From NCBI GenBank assembly GCA_945861865.1, contig CAMAWN010000039.1, forward strand, positions 1 through 35,885: 35,885 nucleotides of DNA, in the 5' to 3' direction. The notes beneath the pieces were generated by a model. The model had not been told where the DNA came from, made no database searches, and saw only the letters and a program-made list of their open reading frames with translations. The DNA comes from Candidatus Kuenenia stuttgartensis. Lineage in GTDB: Bacteria > Planctomycetota > Planctomycetia > Planctomycetales > Planctomycetaceae. Of the stretch, positions 24,949-33,825 are shown in pieces (within the stretch, counting starts at the first letter, position 1; every line of letters starts with the position of its first letter). The position numbers were made by a program, and so were the translations under genes.

Positions 24949-26358
24949 TCACGCCAGCAACTCGCTCACGATCTTCGCGTGCGTCACTTCGGCATCCGTC
25001 AGGCTCGCATCGCGACCCTCGTGCGGATACGTCAACGATTCGTGTTCGAGACCGAGTTGTTGCAAAAGCGTCGCGTGCAGGTCATGCACGTTGACGACCT
25101 TCTCGATCGATTCGTAACTGAAATCGTCGGTCGCTCCGTGGACGTAGCCGGCTTTGAAGCCTCCGCCAGCCAGCCACAACGAAAACGCACGGCGGTTGTG
25201 ATCGCGGCCGTCAGCTCCCTGTGACACCGGCAAGCGTCCGAACTCGCCGGTCCACATCACAATTGTCTCATCGAGCAATCCGCGTTGTTTCAAGTCTTGC
25301 ACCAGCGCGGCGCTCGGCTGATCGGTGCGGGAGGTCAGTCCTTTCAAACTTTCCGCGTTCTTGCTGTGTGTGTCCCACGGCTGGCCGGCCATGAAGAGTT
25401 GCACGTAGCGCACACCGCGTTCGATCAGCCGCCGAGCGATCAGGCAGCGTGTGCCGTACTCGTCGGTCGCCGGTTGCCCGATACCGTACATCGCTTTCGT
25501 CGCTTCCGTCTCTTGCGAGAGGTCGAGCACATCGGGCACGGCGACTTGCATCCGCGCGGCGGTTTCAAAGTTCGCGATGCGTGCGGCGAGTTCGCTGTTC
25601 TCTGGATGACGCTTGAGATGCGTGCGATTCAACTCGTCGAGGAACCTCAGTTGATTCTTGCGAGCCATCGGCGAGATGCCATCGGGCGTTTGCAAATTCA
25701 GCACCGGCGACTTGCCCGAACGAAACACCGTCCCTTGATAGACCGCCGGCAACCAACCGCTCGTCCAGTTCTTCTCACCATCGACCGGCAGGCCGCCCGG
25801 ATCGGAGAGCACAACGTATCCCGGCAGGTTTTCGTTCTCGGTGCCGAGCGCATAAATCGTCCAGGCTCCGATCGTCGGCAGCCCGGACAAAAACTTGCCG
25901 CTGTGAATCAGCCGCAATGCCGATTCGTGATCGACCGACTCGGTGCTCATCGAGCGGATCAGCGTGATGTCGTCCGCGATCCGCGCCGTGTGCGGCAACA
26001 GTTCCGACAGGACCATGCCGCTCTCGCCACACTTGCGGAAGGAATACGGAGAACCCAGGACGTTTCCGACCTGCTTGTCGAAATGCGTTTCGAGCTGCCC
26101 GGCTGGATACGGCTTTCCATGAAACTTCTGCAAAGCCGGCTTCGGATCAAAGAGGTCCATCTGGCTCGGACCGCCATGCTGAAACAGACAAATCACCGAC
26201 TTGGCCGTCGGCCGCTGATTCGGGGACGTGATATCTGCTCGGAGATTTCGTGAATCCGCGAGTATCGACGCGATCGCCAAACTGCCAATCCCACCCGCCG
26301 ATCGGCCGAGGAACGCGCGGCGAGTCAATTCGGAAAGGGTTGAGTCGAACGATAGCAT
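24949..26358 (-). CDS. DUF1501 protein, Tat-exported (copy 1)
   Basis: A 469-residue protein with a twin-arginine signal (LTRRAFLGRSAGGIGSLAIASIL, about 10-32). Typical DUF1501 features follow: LFQHGGPSQMDLFDPKPALQKFHGKPYP near the start, TRCLIARRLIERGVRYVQLF in the middle, and EFGRLP with GRDHNRRAFSLWLAGGG near the end. DUF1501 proteins have an alkaline-phosphatase/sulfatase-like fold, are very numerous in Planctomycetota, and often pair with DUF1549/DUF1553 proteins; their chemistry is unproven. The ATG at 26358 has GGGAG upstream. It is divergent from the deacetylase-like gene, with 71 bases between the two starts, so the promoters must overlap there. Confidence 0.92.
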   Translation of the reverse strand: MLSFDSTLSELTRRAFLGRSAGGIGSLAIASILADSRNLRADITSPNQRPTAKSVICLFQHGGPSQMDLFDPKPALQKFHGKPYPAGQLETHFDKQVGNVLGSPYSFRKCGESGMVLSELLPHTARIADDITLIRSMSTESVDHESALRLIHSGKFLSGLPTIGAWTIYALGTENENLPGYVVLSDPGGLPVDGEKNWTSGWLPAVYQGTVFRSGKSPVLNLQTPDGISPMARKNQLRFLDELNRTHLKRHPENSELAARIANFETAARMQVAVPDVLDLSQETEATKAMYGIGQPATDEYGTRCLIARRLIERGVRYVQLFMAGQPWDTHSKNAESLKGLTSRTDQPSAALVQDLKQRGLLDETIVMWTGEFGRLPVSQGADGRDHNRRAFSLWLAGGGFKAGYVHGATDDFSYESIEKVVNVHDLHATLLQQLGLEHESLTYPHEGRDASLTDAEVTHAKIVSELLA

Positions 26359-26429
26359 GTCGGTCTCCCAGAACTGCAAAATCGTGGGGCCACGATACCA
26401 TATCGGCCAAGCACTTCGGGAGCCTCATC

Positions 26430-27842
26430 ATGTTCGATTCGACTCTGACTCGCCGAGATCTCTTGCGAGCCGGCACGGCCGGACTCCTTGCCTCTGCGGT
26501 TCCCATTCTCGGCCGCGTGCCGCTGTTTGCTCAAGAGCGCGGCGAGCGGCCGATGCAATCCGACGACGTGAAGATCGTCACGCCGCGCGGCCGAGTCCCC
26601 ATCAGCTTCATCATCGACGATTCGACCTGCCTCGCGAACCTCGCGTATTTTGGCATCCCGCATTTCGCCGAGGTCTATCCCGACCGCTATCGCCAGGACT
26701 GGGCCAAGCTCCCCAAAGAGATTCCCGACAAGTTCGTCCGCAAGTTCGGCGAATGGTCTCGCGAGCACGGAGTCAAAGGCAAATACAGCATCGTCCCCTA
26801 CCCTGCCTGCATCGGCCGCATCGACCAGAAGTTGCCCGATTGGTCGAAGCAGCAACTCGAAGAGAGCCTCAAGCTGGTCCGCGAGTTCATGACCGTCGAT
26901 TGGGACATCCACCCAGAGATGGTCACGCACACGTTTGCCATCGACATCAAAACCGGCAAGCCGTATCCCGATCACACCGAAGACTTCCTGGAAAACACCG
27001 GCTTCAGCCTCGGCAAAAATGCCGACCAACTCGCCGAGTACATCGCGTACGCGCTCCGTATTCTCAAGAACGTCGGCTTGCCGTGCGAAGGAGTCACGAC
27101 CCCCGGCGGCTTCGGCAATCGCGTTCGCGACGCGCTTTCACGCGGCACAATGATGGCCGTGCGGGATGTCTTCCAGGCCGAGATTCCGCATTACTTTCGG
27201 CATCTCTTCACCGGCGAGGAAAGCGTCGCACCGCGTGTCGAGTACGCCAGCGGGATCAACACCGACGATCCGAAGTGCTGTGTCTCGATCATCGGCTGCA
27301 CCGGCGACTGGTTCGGCGGCTGGGACGGATTAACTCCCGGTACCGTCGATCAATTCATCACCGAAGACCTCGAAAGCGGCCGCATGGTCGATGTCATCGA
27401 ACGGGGTGACGAGCCAGCCATTATGGTCTGCCACTGGCCCGGCTTGTACTACAACGGCGACGAGACCGGCTTCGCGATTTTCCAAGACGTCGTCCGCCGC
27501 CTGCACCGCCGCTACGACAATTTGCACTGGATGAAGCTCAGCGAAATCTCCCGCTACTGGGCCGCGAAAGCTCTGACTCGCATCGAACGCAAAGGGGATT
27601 CCGTCGTCCTTCGCAGCCCGTTCGCCTGCCCCGATTTCACATTCGAGATCGAACTCCCTGCCAGCGCACAGATTCACGCGAAGACCGTTGGCTCTGCGAA
27701 GTCGAGATCACACCCGATCCCGCTGAAACAAATTGTCCGCCCACTCGACCTCGCCACCGGCGAATGGGTCCACGAGGAAGATATCGCTCGCATCTGCCTG
27801 AACCTGCCGAAACGCGAAGAGGTCATCGTGTCGTGGGAGTGA
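26430..27842 (+). CDS. Tat-exported protein resembling a divergent polysaccharide deacetylase
   Basis: A 470-residue protein starting at ATG 26430 behind GGGAG. The Tat signal is TLTRRDLLRAGTAGLLASAVPI (5-26). The mature part begins with a beta strand ending in two aspartates (VPISFIIDD, D63/D64), followed later by KGKYSIVPYPA (~116-126) and HPEMVTHTF (H161, H167). An Asp pair followed by a His-x5-His pair on a parallel barrel recalls the metal site of NodB/carbohydrate esterase 4 enzymes, but spacing and context are divergent. GVTTPGGFGN and MVCHWPGLYYNG are other conserved-looking blocks. The C-terminal ~80 residues look like a beta domain. It ends 17 bases from the convergent second DUF1501 gene. 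Deacetylase function is an inference. Confidence 0.75.
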   Translation: MFDSTLTRRDLLRAGTAGLLASAVPILGRVPLFAQERGERPMQSDDVKIVTPRGRVPISFIIDDSTCLANLAYFGIPHFAEVYPDRYRQDWAKLPKEIPDKFVRKFGEWSREHGVKGKYSIVPYPACIGRIDQKLPDWSKQQLEESLKLVREFMTVDWDIHPEMVTHTFAIDIKTGKPYPDHTEDFLENTGFSLGKNADQLAEYIAYALRILKNVGLPCEGVTTPGGFGNRVRDALSRGTMMAVRDVFQAEIPHYFRHLFTGEESVAPRVEYASGINTDDPKCCVSIIGCTGDWFGGWDGLTPGTVDQFITEDLESGRMVDVIERGDEPAIMVCHWPGLYYNGDETGFAIFQDVVRRLHRRYDNLHWMKLSEISRYWAAKALTRIERKGDSVVLRSPFACPDFTFEIELPASAQIHAKTVGSAKSRSHPIPLKQIVRPLDLATGEWVHEEDIARICLNLPKREEVIVSWE

Positions 27843-27859
27843 TTCTTGCAATTGATTGC

Positions 27860-29305
27860 TCACGTCCGCGCCAACTCTGCAATCGGCTTTCCGCCTTGCA
27901 GGATCGGCACGGGCCGGCCCGCGAAGTTGCGGAGTTGGACGTCTTCGGCGTCGATGCCGAGGTGGCGATACAGCGTCGCGAGGAAATCCCAAGTGGTGGC
28001 TCGGTGGTCGGTGACGTATTCGCCGCGAGCGTCGGTTGAGCCGATGATTTGGCCGCCGCGCAGGCCGCCGCCGGAGAACAGAATGCTGGTCGCGCTCGGC
28101 CAGTGATCGCGGCCGGGTTGAATCGTGCCGGTGGGAGCACTGCCGATCCCTTCGCCGGTGCTCGGTTGATAATTGATTTTCGGAGTGCGACCGAACTCGC
28201 CGGTGACGACCAGCAGCACGCGGTCAGAAAGGCCGCGCTCGTGCAAGTCGGAGATCAACGCGGCGACGGCTTGGTCGAAGAACTGACAGCGATACTTCAT
28301 CGCCTCGAAGCAGTTGTGGTTGACGGCGTGATCGTCCCAATTGCCGACTCGTCCGCACAGCGCGCCGTCGCACTGCGTCGTGACGAGATCGACACCCGCC
28401 TCGACCAGTCGCCGACACATCAGCATGCGTTGGCCCCAAGTGTTTCGGCCGTAGCGGTCGCGCGTCTTCGGGTCTTCCTGAGCGATGTCGAACGCGGCCT
28501 TCGTGGCACTGCCGGTGAGCACGTTCCAGGCTTGCTCTTCAAACGTGTCGAACGCTCGCATGAGCTGCCGCTGATCGACCTCGCGACGGAACGAATCGAA
28601 ATCACGTCGCAAGTCGATGCGTGATCGCAGCCGACCGACAGCATCCGGTTTGAGGCTAATGTTCGGCACCTCGAACGTCGGCAAGTTCGGATCGCCGAAG
28701 ACTCCGAACGGCTCGAATGCGGGACCGAGATACGCGGCTCCGCTGTAATTCACTGGCGGTACGCCGATGTAATTTGGCAAGTCGCGCGTCGGGCTGCCTC
28801 GCAAGTGATTCGCGATCGAAAACAAATCCGGGTCGTCCGGCTTGAGCTTCAGTTCGAGCACCGGATGCCCGGTCAACAACTGATGCGTCCCCTGCTGATG
28901 GCAGAATCCCGAATGCACGACGGATCGCAGAATCGAAAACTTGTCGGCGACTCGCGTGTGCTGCGGCAACAACTCGCACAGATCGAGTCCCGGCACGTTC
29001 GACACGATCGGATTGAACGGCCCGCGATACTCCGACGGTGCTTTCGGTTTCGGGTCATAGGTTTCGATGTGACTGTGCCCGCCCGGCAGCCAGACGAGGA
29101 TCAGCGCGGTCCGCTTCGCACCGTTCGATTCAGCCGCCGCCCGCTGCCGCAGCAACTCTGGCAAGGACAATGACGCGAATCCGGCGAGGCCCGCTCGAAG
29201 AAACTCGCGACGACGCAGCGGATGCGAAGAACATCGTTCAGCAGGCAGGTCATTCGAGTTCAATGCTGGCACTCCCATCAGAGGCTGACAACAGGATTCT
29301 GACAC
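27860..29305 (-). CDS. DUF1501 protein, Tat-exported (copy 2)
   Basis: A 481-residue protein with the twin-arginine motif RRREFLRAGLAGFASLSLPELL (31-52). DUF1501 hallmarks are WLPGGHSHIETYDPKPKAPSEYRGPF, GQRMLMCRRLVEAGVDLVT, TGEFGRTPKIN and GRDHWPSATSILFSGGGLRGGQIIG. It differs clearly from the copy at 24949-26358, so this is not a recent duplication. I use the GTG at 29305; ATG at 29278 nine codons later is equally possible. It is divergent from the PqaA-like hydrolase gene, with ~100 bases between the starts. Confidence 0.92.
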   Translation of the reverse strand: MSESCCQPLMGVPALNSNDLPAERCSSHPLRRREFLRAGLAGFASLSLPELLRQRAAAESNGAKRTALILVWLPGGHSHIETYDPKPKAPSEYRGPFNPIVSNVPGLDLCELLPQHTRVADKFSILRSVVHSGFCHQQGTHQLLTGHPVLELKLKPDDPDLFSIANHLRGSPTRDLPNYIGVPPVNYSGAAYLGPAFEPFGVFGDPNLPTFEVPNISLKPDAVGRLRSRIDLRRDFDSFRREVDQRQLMRAFDTFEEQAWNVLTGSATKAAFDIAQEDPKTRDRYGRNTWGQRMLMCRRLVEAGVDLVTTQCDGALCGRVGNWDDHAVNHNCFEAMKYRCQFFDQAVAALISDLHERGLSDRVLLVVTGEFGRTPKINYQPSTGEGIGSAPTGTIQPGRDHWPSATSILFSGGGLRGGQIIGSTDARGEYVTDHRATTWDFLATLYRHLGIDAEDVQLRNFAGRPVPILQGGKPIAELART

Positions 29306-29406
29306 GACTCGGTCGATGCCTCAAGCCGTTTGTTCGGCAAATGGAGACGCGGTCGTTACGCTGACAGTCCTTTCCGAGTTTTCAAATTTCTTGCACGAGG
29401 TTCGTC

Positions 29407-30744
29407 ATGTGGAGAGTCTTTGCCTGTTGGATGTTCGCGGTGGCCGTGTTGTTGACGATGGCCGGAGCGTCTGACGCTCGCGCGGATGACGATGCGATCC
29501 CGACCGCGTTGCAAGATTACGTCAGCAAGCCAGACGATTCATTTGGATGGAAGTTGATCGGCAAGTCGGAGCAGGCGCTCGGCACGATCTACGATGTCGA
29601 GTTGACCTCTCAGAAGTGGCAAGGTCTCGTCTGGAAGCACGTCTTCATGATTTACGAGCCGAAGACGTTGCGGCATCGTGAGCACGCGCTGCTGTTCATC
29701 ACTGGTGGCGGGCATCTCAACAAGCCGAAGCCGGAGGAGCAGCAGATGGGGCTGATGCTGGCGACGCTGGCGGGAGCTCGCGTGGCGATGCTGCATCAGG
29801 TGCCGAATCAACCGCTGTTCGGCAATCGCGTCGAAGATGACCTCATCACCGAGACGTTGCTGAAGTATCTCGAAACTGGCGACAAAAGTTGGCCGCTGCT
29901 GTTTCCGATGGTGAAGAGCGCGGTGCGCGGCATGAACGCGGTCGAGCAGATCGGCCGAGACCAGAAATGGGATTCGCCGATCAAGTCGTTCGTCGTGACG
30001 GGAGCCTCGAAACGCGGCTGGACGACATGGCTGTCGGCCGTCGCCGACAAGCGAGTCGTCGGCATCGCGCCAATCGTGATCGACACGCTGAACTTTCAGA
30101 AGCAGATGGACTATCAACTCGAAACGTGGGGCAAATACAGCGAGCAAATCGTCGACTACGAAAGTAAAGGGTTGATCCAAAAGATGCGTGACGATCGAAC
30201 CGCCCCACTGTGGAGTTGGCTCGACCCGCACACGTATCGCTCACAACTGACGTTGCCGAAGCTGATCATCAACGGCACGAACGACCGATATTGGACGGTC
30301 GATGCACTCAACAATTATTGGGACGACCTGAGCGGTCCGAAGTTCGTTCATTACGTCACGAACGCCGGACACAACTTGAAGAACTCGCAGGGTGGCCGCG
30401 AAGCGGCTTTGGCGACACTGGCCGTGTTCTTTGAGCACGTCGTTGCCAAACAACCGCTGCCAACACTCGGCTGGACGCACGCAGATGTCGATGGAATCTG
30501 CCGACTGACGATCACCTCGAAGCCCGAACCAATCTCCGTCCGATTCTGGACAGCGGGTTCGAGCACAAAGGATTTTCGAGAGTCGAAATGGGAGTCGAAG
30601 AAACTGACCGCGAAGTCCAACGGCGAATTCATCGGCGATGCCGCCAAGCCAGCCGGCGGCCACATCGCTCTGTTCGGCGACGCTCAGTTCGCAACGCCAA
30701 CCGGAACCATCTTCACGTTCAGCACGCAAATACGTCGCGAGTGA
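29407..30744 (+). CDS. PhoPQ-activated pathogenicity-related (PqaA-type) alpha/beta hydrolase, exported
   Basis: A 445-residue protein with a signal peptide (1-26, MFAVAVLLTMAGASDARA). It belongs to the PhoPQ_related alpha/beta-hydrolase family, first noted as PqaA in Salmonella; the enzymatic role is not well defined. Family features are LLFITGGGH (95-103), a nucleophile elbow GASKRGW with S201, a likely acid D293 in INGTNDRYWTVDALN, and a likely catalytic H322 in TNAGHNL. About 110 residues of beta-type sequence follow the hydrolase core. Despite the name, nothing here suggests a PhoPQ system or virulence; the family is common in environmental Planctomycetota. A large inverted repeat lies 3' of the gene. 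Confidence 0.9.
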   Translation: MWRVFACWMFAVAVLLTMAGASDARADDDAIPTALQDYVSKPDDSFGWKLIGKSEQALGTIYDVELTSQKWQGLVWKHVFMIYEPKTLRHREHALLFITGGGHLNKPKPEEQQMGLMLATLAGARVAMLHQVPNQPLFGNRVEDDLITETLLKYLETGDKSWPLLFPMVKSAVRGMNAVEQIGRDQKWDSPIKSFVVTGASKRGWTTWLSAVADKRVVGIAPIVIDTLNFQKQMDYQLETWGKYSEQIVDYESKGLIQKMRDDRTAPLWSWLDPHTYRSQLTLPKLIINGTNDRYWTVDALNNYWDDLSGPKFVHYVTNAGHNLKNSQGGREAALATLAVFFEHVVAKQPLPTLGWTHADVDGICRLTITSKPEPISVRFWTAGSSTKDFRESKWESKKLTAKSNGEFIGDAAKPAGGHIALFGDAQFATPTGTIFTFSTQIRRE

Positions 30745-30770
30745 ACTGGACGCGGTTTCAAAACCGAAAC

Positions 30771-30856
30771 ACCAGCTCGACGCGCCAGCGAGTGGTGAAC
30801 CCGACCCGATGATTGCGAATCGCCTGTCCCGACCACTCGCGGCGCGTCGTGCTGGT
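30771..30856. repeat. Near-perfect 25-bp inverted repeat between convergent genes
   Basis: The left arm (30771-30796, starting ACCAGCTCGACGCGCC) and the reverse complement of the right arm (30832-30856) agree except for one mismatch and one extra base. The spacer is 35 bases. It lies between the stops of the PqaA-like gene (30744) and the toroid/beta-helix gene (30870), so it may act as a two-way terminator. The GACGCGCC-centred sequence resembles, from memory, dispersed palindromes of other Planctomycetota; this is unverified. Confidence 0.7.
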
Positions 30857-30869
30857 TTAAAAACGGCAG

Positions 30870-33197
30870 CTACGGAGCGGCGAGCGTCTTCTTCCAATCG
30901 GTGTAGAGGCTGCTTTCGCGATAGCGGCTGAACGAGCGGCCGGCTCCGACGATCAGAAATTGCATCCCGGTCTTCGTGCCGGAGAGAGCCAGTTCGGACT
31001 GCGAGCCGAGCGCGAACTCCGTGGCACGCATGCGATGACTGGACGATTTATTCGGGCGTTGCCCTTCAAACACGATCTTCTTGGCCGTCGAGGTTTTGTC
31101 GTCGGTCCCCCAGAACTTCGCGAAGCTCTTGGGATCGATGACGCTGGCGACTGGGCGACCGCTGGCACCAACCCATTTGGAGACTGCGTAAATGTTGTCG
31201 CCGCCGGACCAAGAACGATTCTTGTTGGAGTTCTCGACGACCAGAAACGCTTGGCCGATTCCATCGGTCTTGATCAGGCAGCCCTCGGCGGTGACCGCAA
31301 TCGTCGTCGTCACGGACGGAGCGTGGACGACGTTCGTCCCCTGCAACGTGCAGTTCCGCAGCGTCAACTTCGTGTCCGCCTCTTTCGCCGAAGCGTGCTT
31401 CACAACGGAGAGACACTGATCGCTGAACAGCAGCGAGTTCTCGACTTCGACCTCTTGAGTACCGTTCGCCGCGATCTCAACGGCGGCTCGGCCACCTCCG
31501 ACCAGGCAGTTCTTCAGGCGAACCTGCGCTGCGGCGGTGATTTCGATCAGCGCGGCACCCTTGCGGCCCTCTTCGGTGATCGTGCAATTCAGTATCCGTA
31601 CCGAGCCACCGGCCACTCGCAGCACCGTCCACGCGACGTTTGAGCCAATCTCCGGTGGATCGAATTCAAACTTCAGCCCCTCGAACGTCACGGTCGCTCC
31701 CGAGGTCTTCAACATGTACCGAGCGTCCAGGTCTTTGTCCGGACGCGATCGCACGCCGCGCGCATCAAACCCGACGTCGTAGACGAACGTCGGCAGATAA
31801 CCGTGTCCTGCTTCGATCGTCAGATCCTTGTCGAGCGAAACGTGCGGCATCTTGAACGGCCCGTCCCCTTCGATTCGCAACGTCTCCCCCGGCTGAGCAG
31901 CCTTGATCGCTTCGCCCAGCGTCGCGAACCGCGGCTTGTCGGCTCGGCCACTAAGCACGAACGCCTTCTCCGGTTCCCCTTCCAGCAGCCGCGAGATGTC
32001 GCTGCCGAGATTAGCCTTCCGCAAAAACAAGATTGCAAACGACGTTTGCGACAGACCTTTGTCGTTGTGAGCCTCCGGCCACGAGCCGTCCGCTTGCTGT
32101 GTCTTGATGAGAATGTCGGCCCCCTTCGCAAACCAATCGACGCCACCGATTTTCTCCTGACCGAGCAGCACGCCCAGCCGTTCGATCGTCCACAAGAAGT
32201 ACCGCGCTTGATCGCCCCCTTGCACGAATTCACCCGCTTTCGCGAGTCCCTTCGCGAAGATCGGGTCTTTCAGCAGCGTGGACCCTTCGTCCGATTTTTC
32301 GGCGACTTCCGGCGGCGAGTCTTTCTTGTCTTCAGGCTTCTCCTCTTTTTTCTTGTCCTCTTTCTTGGTGGAACCGCTCGTCGATTTCTTGGAACCACTG
32401 GACGTGGACTTCGACTTGTCATCGCCGCCGAGTTCACGCTGTTCGAGTTCCTTGCGGAGCTTGTTGGCTCGCGCGACTGTCAGCGAGAACAGTCCGGCGA
32501 ACGTCATGGCCGATCCGGAGGGATTCATCGCCGATTTGTTCTCGCCCGCGTTGGCGACCGCTGACGTGTACGGCCAACCGCCGTCGCTGTTCTGAGTCGT
32601 CTTGAATCGCCGAGCCACCGCCGCCATCGGCTGGTCGATGTCCATGCCCGTCCGCGAAGCCGTCCACAAACCGAGCACCGCGAATTGCGTGCAACTGTTG
32701 TCGCCAACACCTTCCGGAGCCTTCGGCCGCGATTCGGGATTCGTCAAACTCAACGACGTCACCTTGGCCGGGCAGGTGTAGCTCCAGCCGCCGCCGATGT
32801 TCTGTCCCGCGATCAGCCGCGCACCGAGATCGCGAATCGCTTGCTTGTTGCCGTACTCATCCAACCGCGACAACAGCACGATCGCCAGCGCGATGTCGTA
32901 CGTCGAACCGAGATCCTTCGTGCTCTTTCGAACGTACCGGTGCCCCTTGTCGATCACCGGGTCTGACTGCGGCACGCCGTTTTCCAGCAACGCCAGCGTG
33001 CAGAGCGCAGTGATCCCCACCTCGTGGCCGGCGAATTCCCAACTCCCCTCGTCGAGCTGCTTCGACTTGAGAAACTCGACCCCCTTCAGCCGTGCCTGAG
33101 TGACTTGTGATTCGTTCGGCGCGGAAGCCTGCGACCAACCAAGCACCGGCCACAGTGCGACGATCAAACAGGCGGAGCTAACGATTCGCGTCACCAT
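30870..33197 (-). CDS. Exported fusion of prenyltransferase/squalene-cyclase-type toroid with a beta-helix domain
   Basis: A 775-residue protein with a signal peptide (1-23, ending VLGWSQA). Residues ~30-240 and 310-400 carry QW-like repeats of alpha/alpha-toroid proteins: LDEGSWEF (48-55), GGGWSY (135-140), DGGWPY (205-210) and DGSWPE (370-375). They are interrupted by a Lys/Ser/Glu-rich low-complexity linker (~250-305). The catalytic DxDD of squalene-hopene cyclase is not seen, so cyclase activity is unlikely. Residues ~420-690 look like a right-handed parallel beta-helix, with short strands such as VRILNCTI, VRLKNCLV, VEVENSLLF and LTLRNCTL stacking at ~25-residue spacing with asparagine turns. 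Probably a surface or binding protein. It starts 40 bases after the rhodanese stop, so the two may be one transcript. Confidence 0.83.
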   Translation of the reverse strand: MVTRIVSSACLIVALWPVLGWSQASAPNESQVTQARLKGVEFLKSKQLDEGSWEFAGHEVGITALCTLALLENGVPQSDPVIDKGHRYVRKSTKDLGSTYDIALAIVLLSRLDEYGNKQAIRDLGARLIAGQNIGGGWSYTCPAKVTSLSLTNPESRPKAPEGVGDNSCTQFAVLGLWTASRTGMDIDQPMAAVARRFKTTQNSDGGWPYTSAVANAGENKSAMNPSGSAMTFAGLFSLTVARANKLRKELEQRELGGDDKSKSTSSGSKKSTSGSTKKEDKKKEEKPEDKKDSPPEVAEKSDEGSTLLKDPIFAKGLAKAGEFVQGGDQARYFLWTIERLGVLLGQEKIGGVDWFAKGADILIKTQQADGSWPEAHNDKGLSQTSFAILFLRKANLGSDISRLLEGEPEKAFVLSGRADKPRFATLGEAIKAAQPGETLRIEGDGPFKMPHVSLDKDLTIEAGHGYLPTFVYDVGFDARGVRSRPDKDLDARYMLKTSGATVTFEGLKFEFDPPEIGSNVAWTVLRVAGGSVRILNCTITEEGRKGAALIEITAAAQVRLKNCLVGGGRAAVEIAANGTQEVEVENSLLFSDQCLSVVKHASAKEADTKLTLRNCTLQGTNVVHAPSVTTTIAVTAEGCLIKTDGIGQAFLVVENSNKNRSWSGGDNIYAVSKWVGASGRPVASVIDPKSFAKFWGTDDKTSTAKKIVFEGQRPNKSSSHRMRATEFALGSQSELALSGTKTGMQFLIVGAGRSFSRYRESSLYTDWKKTLAAP

Positions 33198-33237
33198 GGT
33201 TGAGCCTCAGTTTGGAAAGAGGGAATTCGGAATTCTT

Positions 33238-33585
33238 TCAATACCTCGGCAAGCCGGGTTCAATCTCGACCGCCCACTGGTCGATCCCGCCCGCCATACT
33301 TTGAGCCTTGGAAAATCCTTGCTGACGCAGCCAATTGGCGACACGCAGACTACGACCGCCGTGATGGCAATGAATGACGATGTCGTCCTCGCGATGCGAC
33401 TCCAATTCGGCAAGCCGATTCTGAATCTCGCTCATCGGCAGCAGCTTGGCCTGCTGGATGGAAACCGTCTGATGCTCGTTCGGCTCGCGGCAATCGAGAA
33501 ACACAAACTTGTCCGCAGCCAACAGCCGAGCCTTCACCTGAGCACATGTGACTTCGACAGGCACCATGGTTTGTGGAGCAGACAT
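33238..33585 (-). CDS. Single-domain rhodanese (sulfurtransferase)
   Basis: A 115-residue cytoplasmic rhodanese-like protein. The active-site loop is CHHGGRS with C73, which would carry the persulfide; LDCREPNEHQ (30-39) and the final GGIDQWAVEIEPGLPRY are classic family features. These proteins move sulfane sulfur to acceptors such as thiosulfate or cyanide metabolites; the partner here is not known. The ATG at 33585 with AAAGGTG upstream gives the normal family length; the frame is open to 33732 without protein-like sequence. It precedes the toroid/beta-helix gene by 40 bases and is divergent from carB (240 bases between starts). Confidence 0.9.
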   Translation of the reverse strand: MSAPQTMVPVEVTCAQVKARLLAADKFVFLDCREPNEHQTVSIQQAKLLPMSEIQNRLAELESHREDDIVIHCHHGGRSLRVANWLRQQGFSKAQSMAGGIDQWAVEIEPGLPRY

Positions 33586-33825
33586 CTTGGAACTACACCT
33601 TTCTAAATTCTGATTCGCGGTTGAGTCCGACTTTTCGACGGTCAATCGCGTCGGATTGTAGAATGACCAAGCCGGTTCAGGGAACGAGGCCGCTGAAAAC
33701 CACAAACTCCTGCGGCTTGCTTGAAACTCCACAGCCAGCCGTTACCGTTGCGGCAATTTGCGCGCGACATTTTGCGCCAAGGGAGTATTTTTGAGGTTCG
33801 CCCCGACAGATTTGAGGACGTCTCC

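Noticed and set aside
26228..27409. 393-codon Arg/His-rich frame overlapping the deacetylase-like gene
   Set aside because: Out-of-frame reading of a gene with a clear Tat signal and ribosome binding site.
32230..32420. Possible simple-sequence repeat in the toroid gene
   Set aside because: The Lys/Ser/Glu low complexity is at the protein level (a linker); the DNA has no exact tandem unit.
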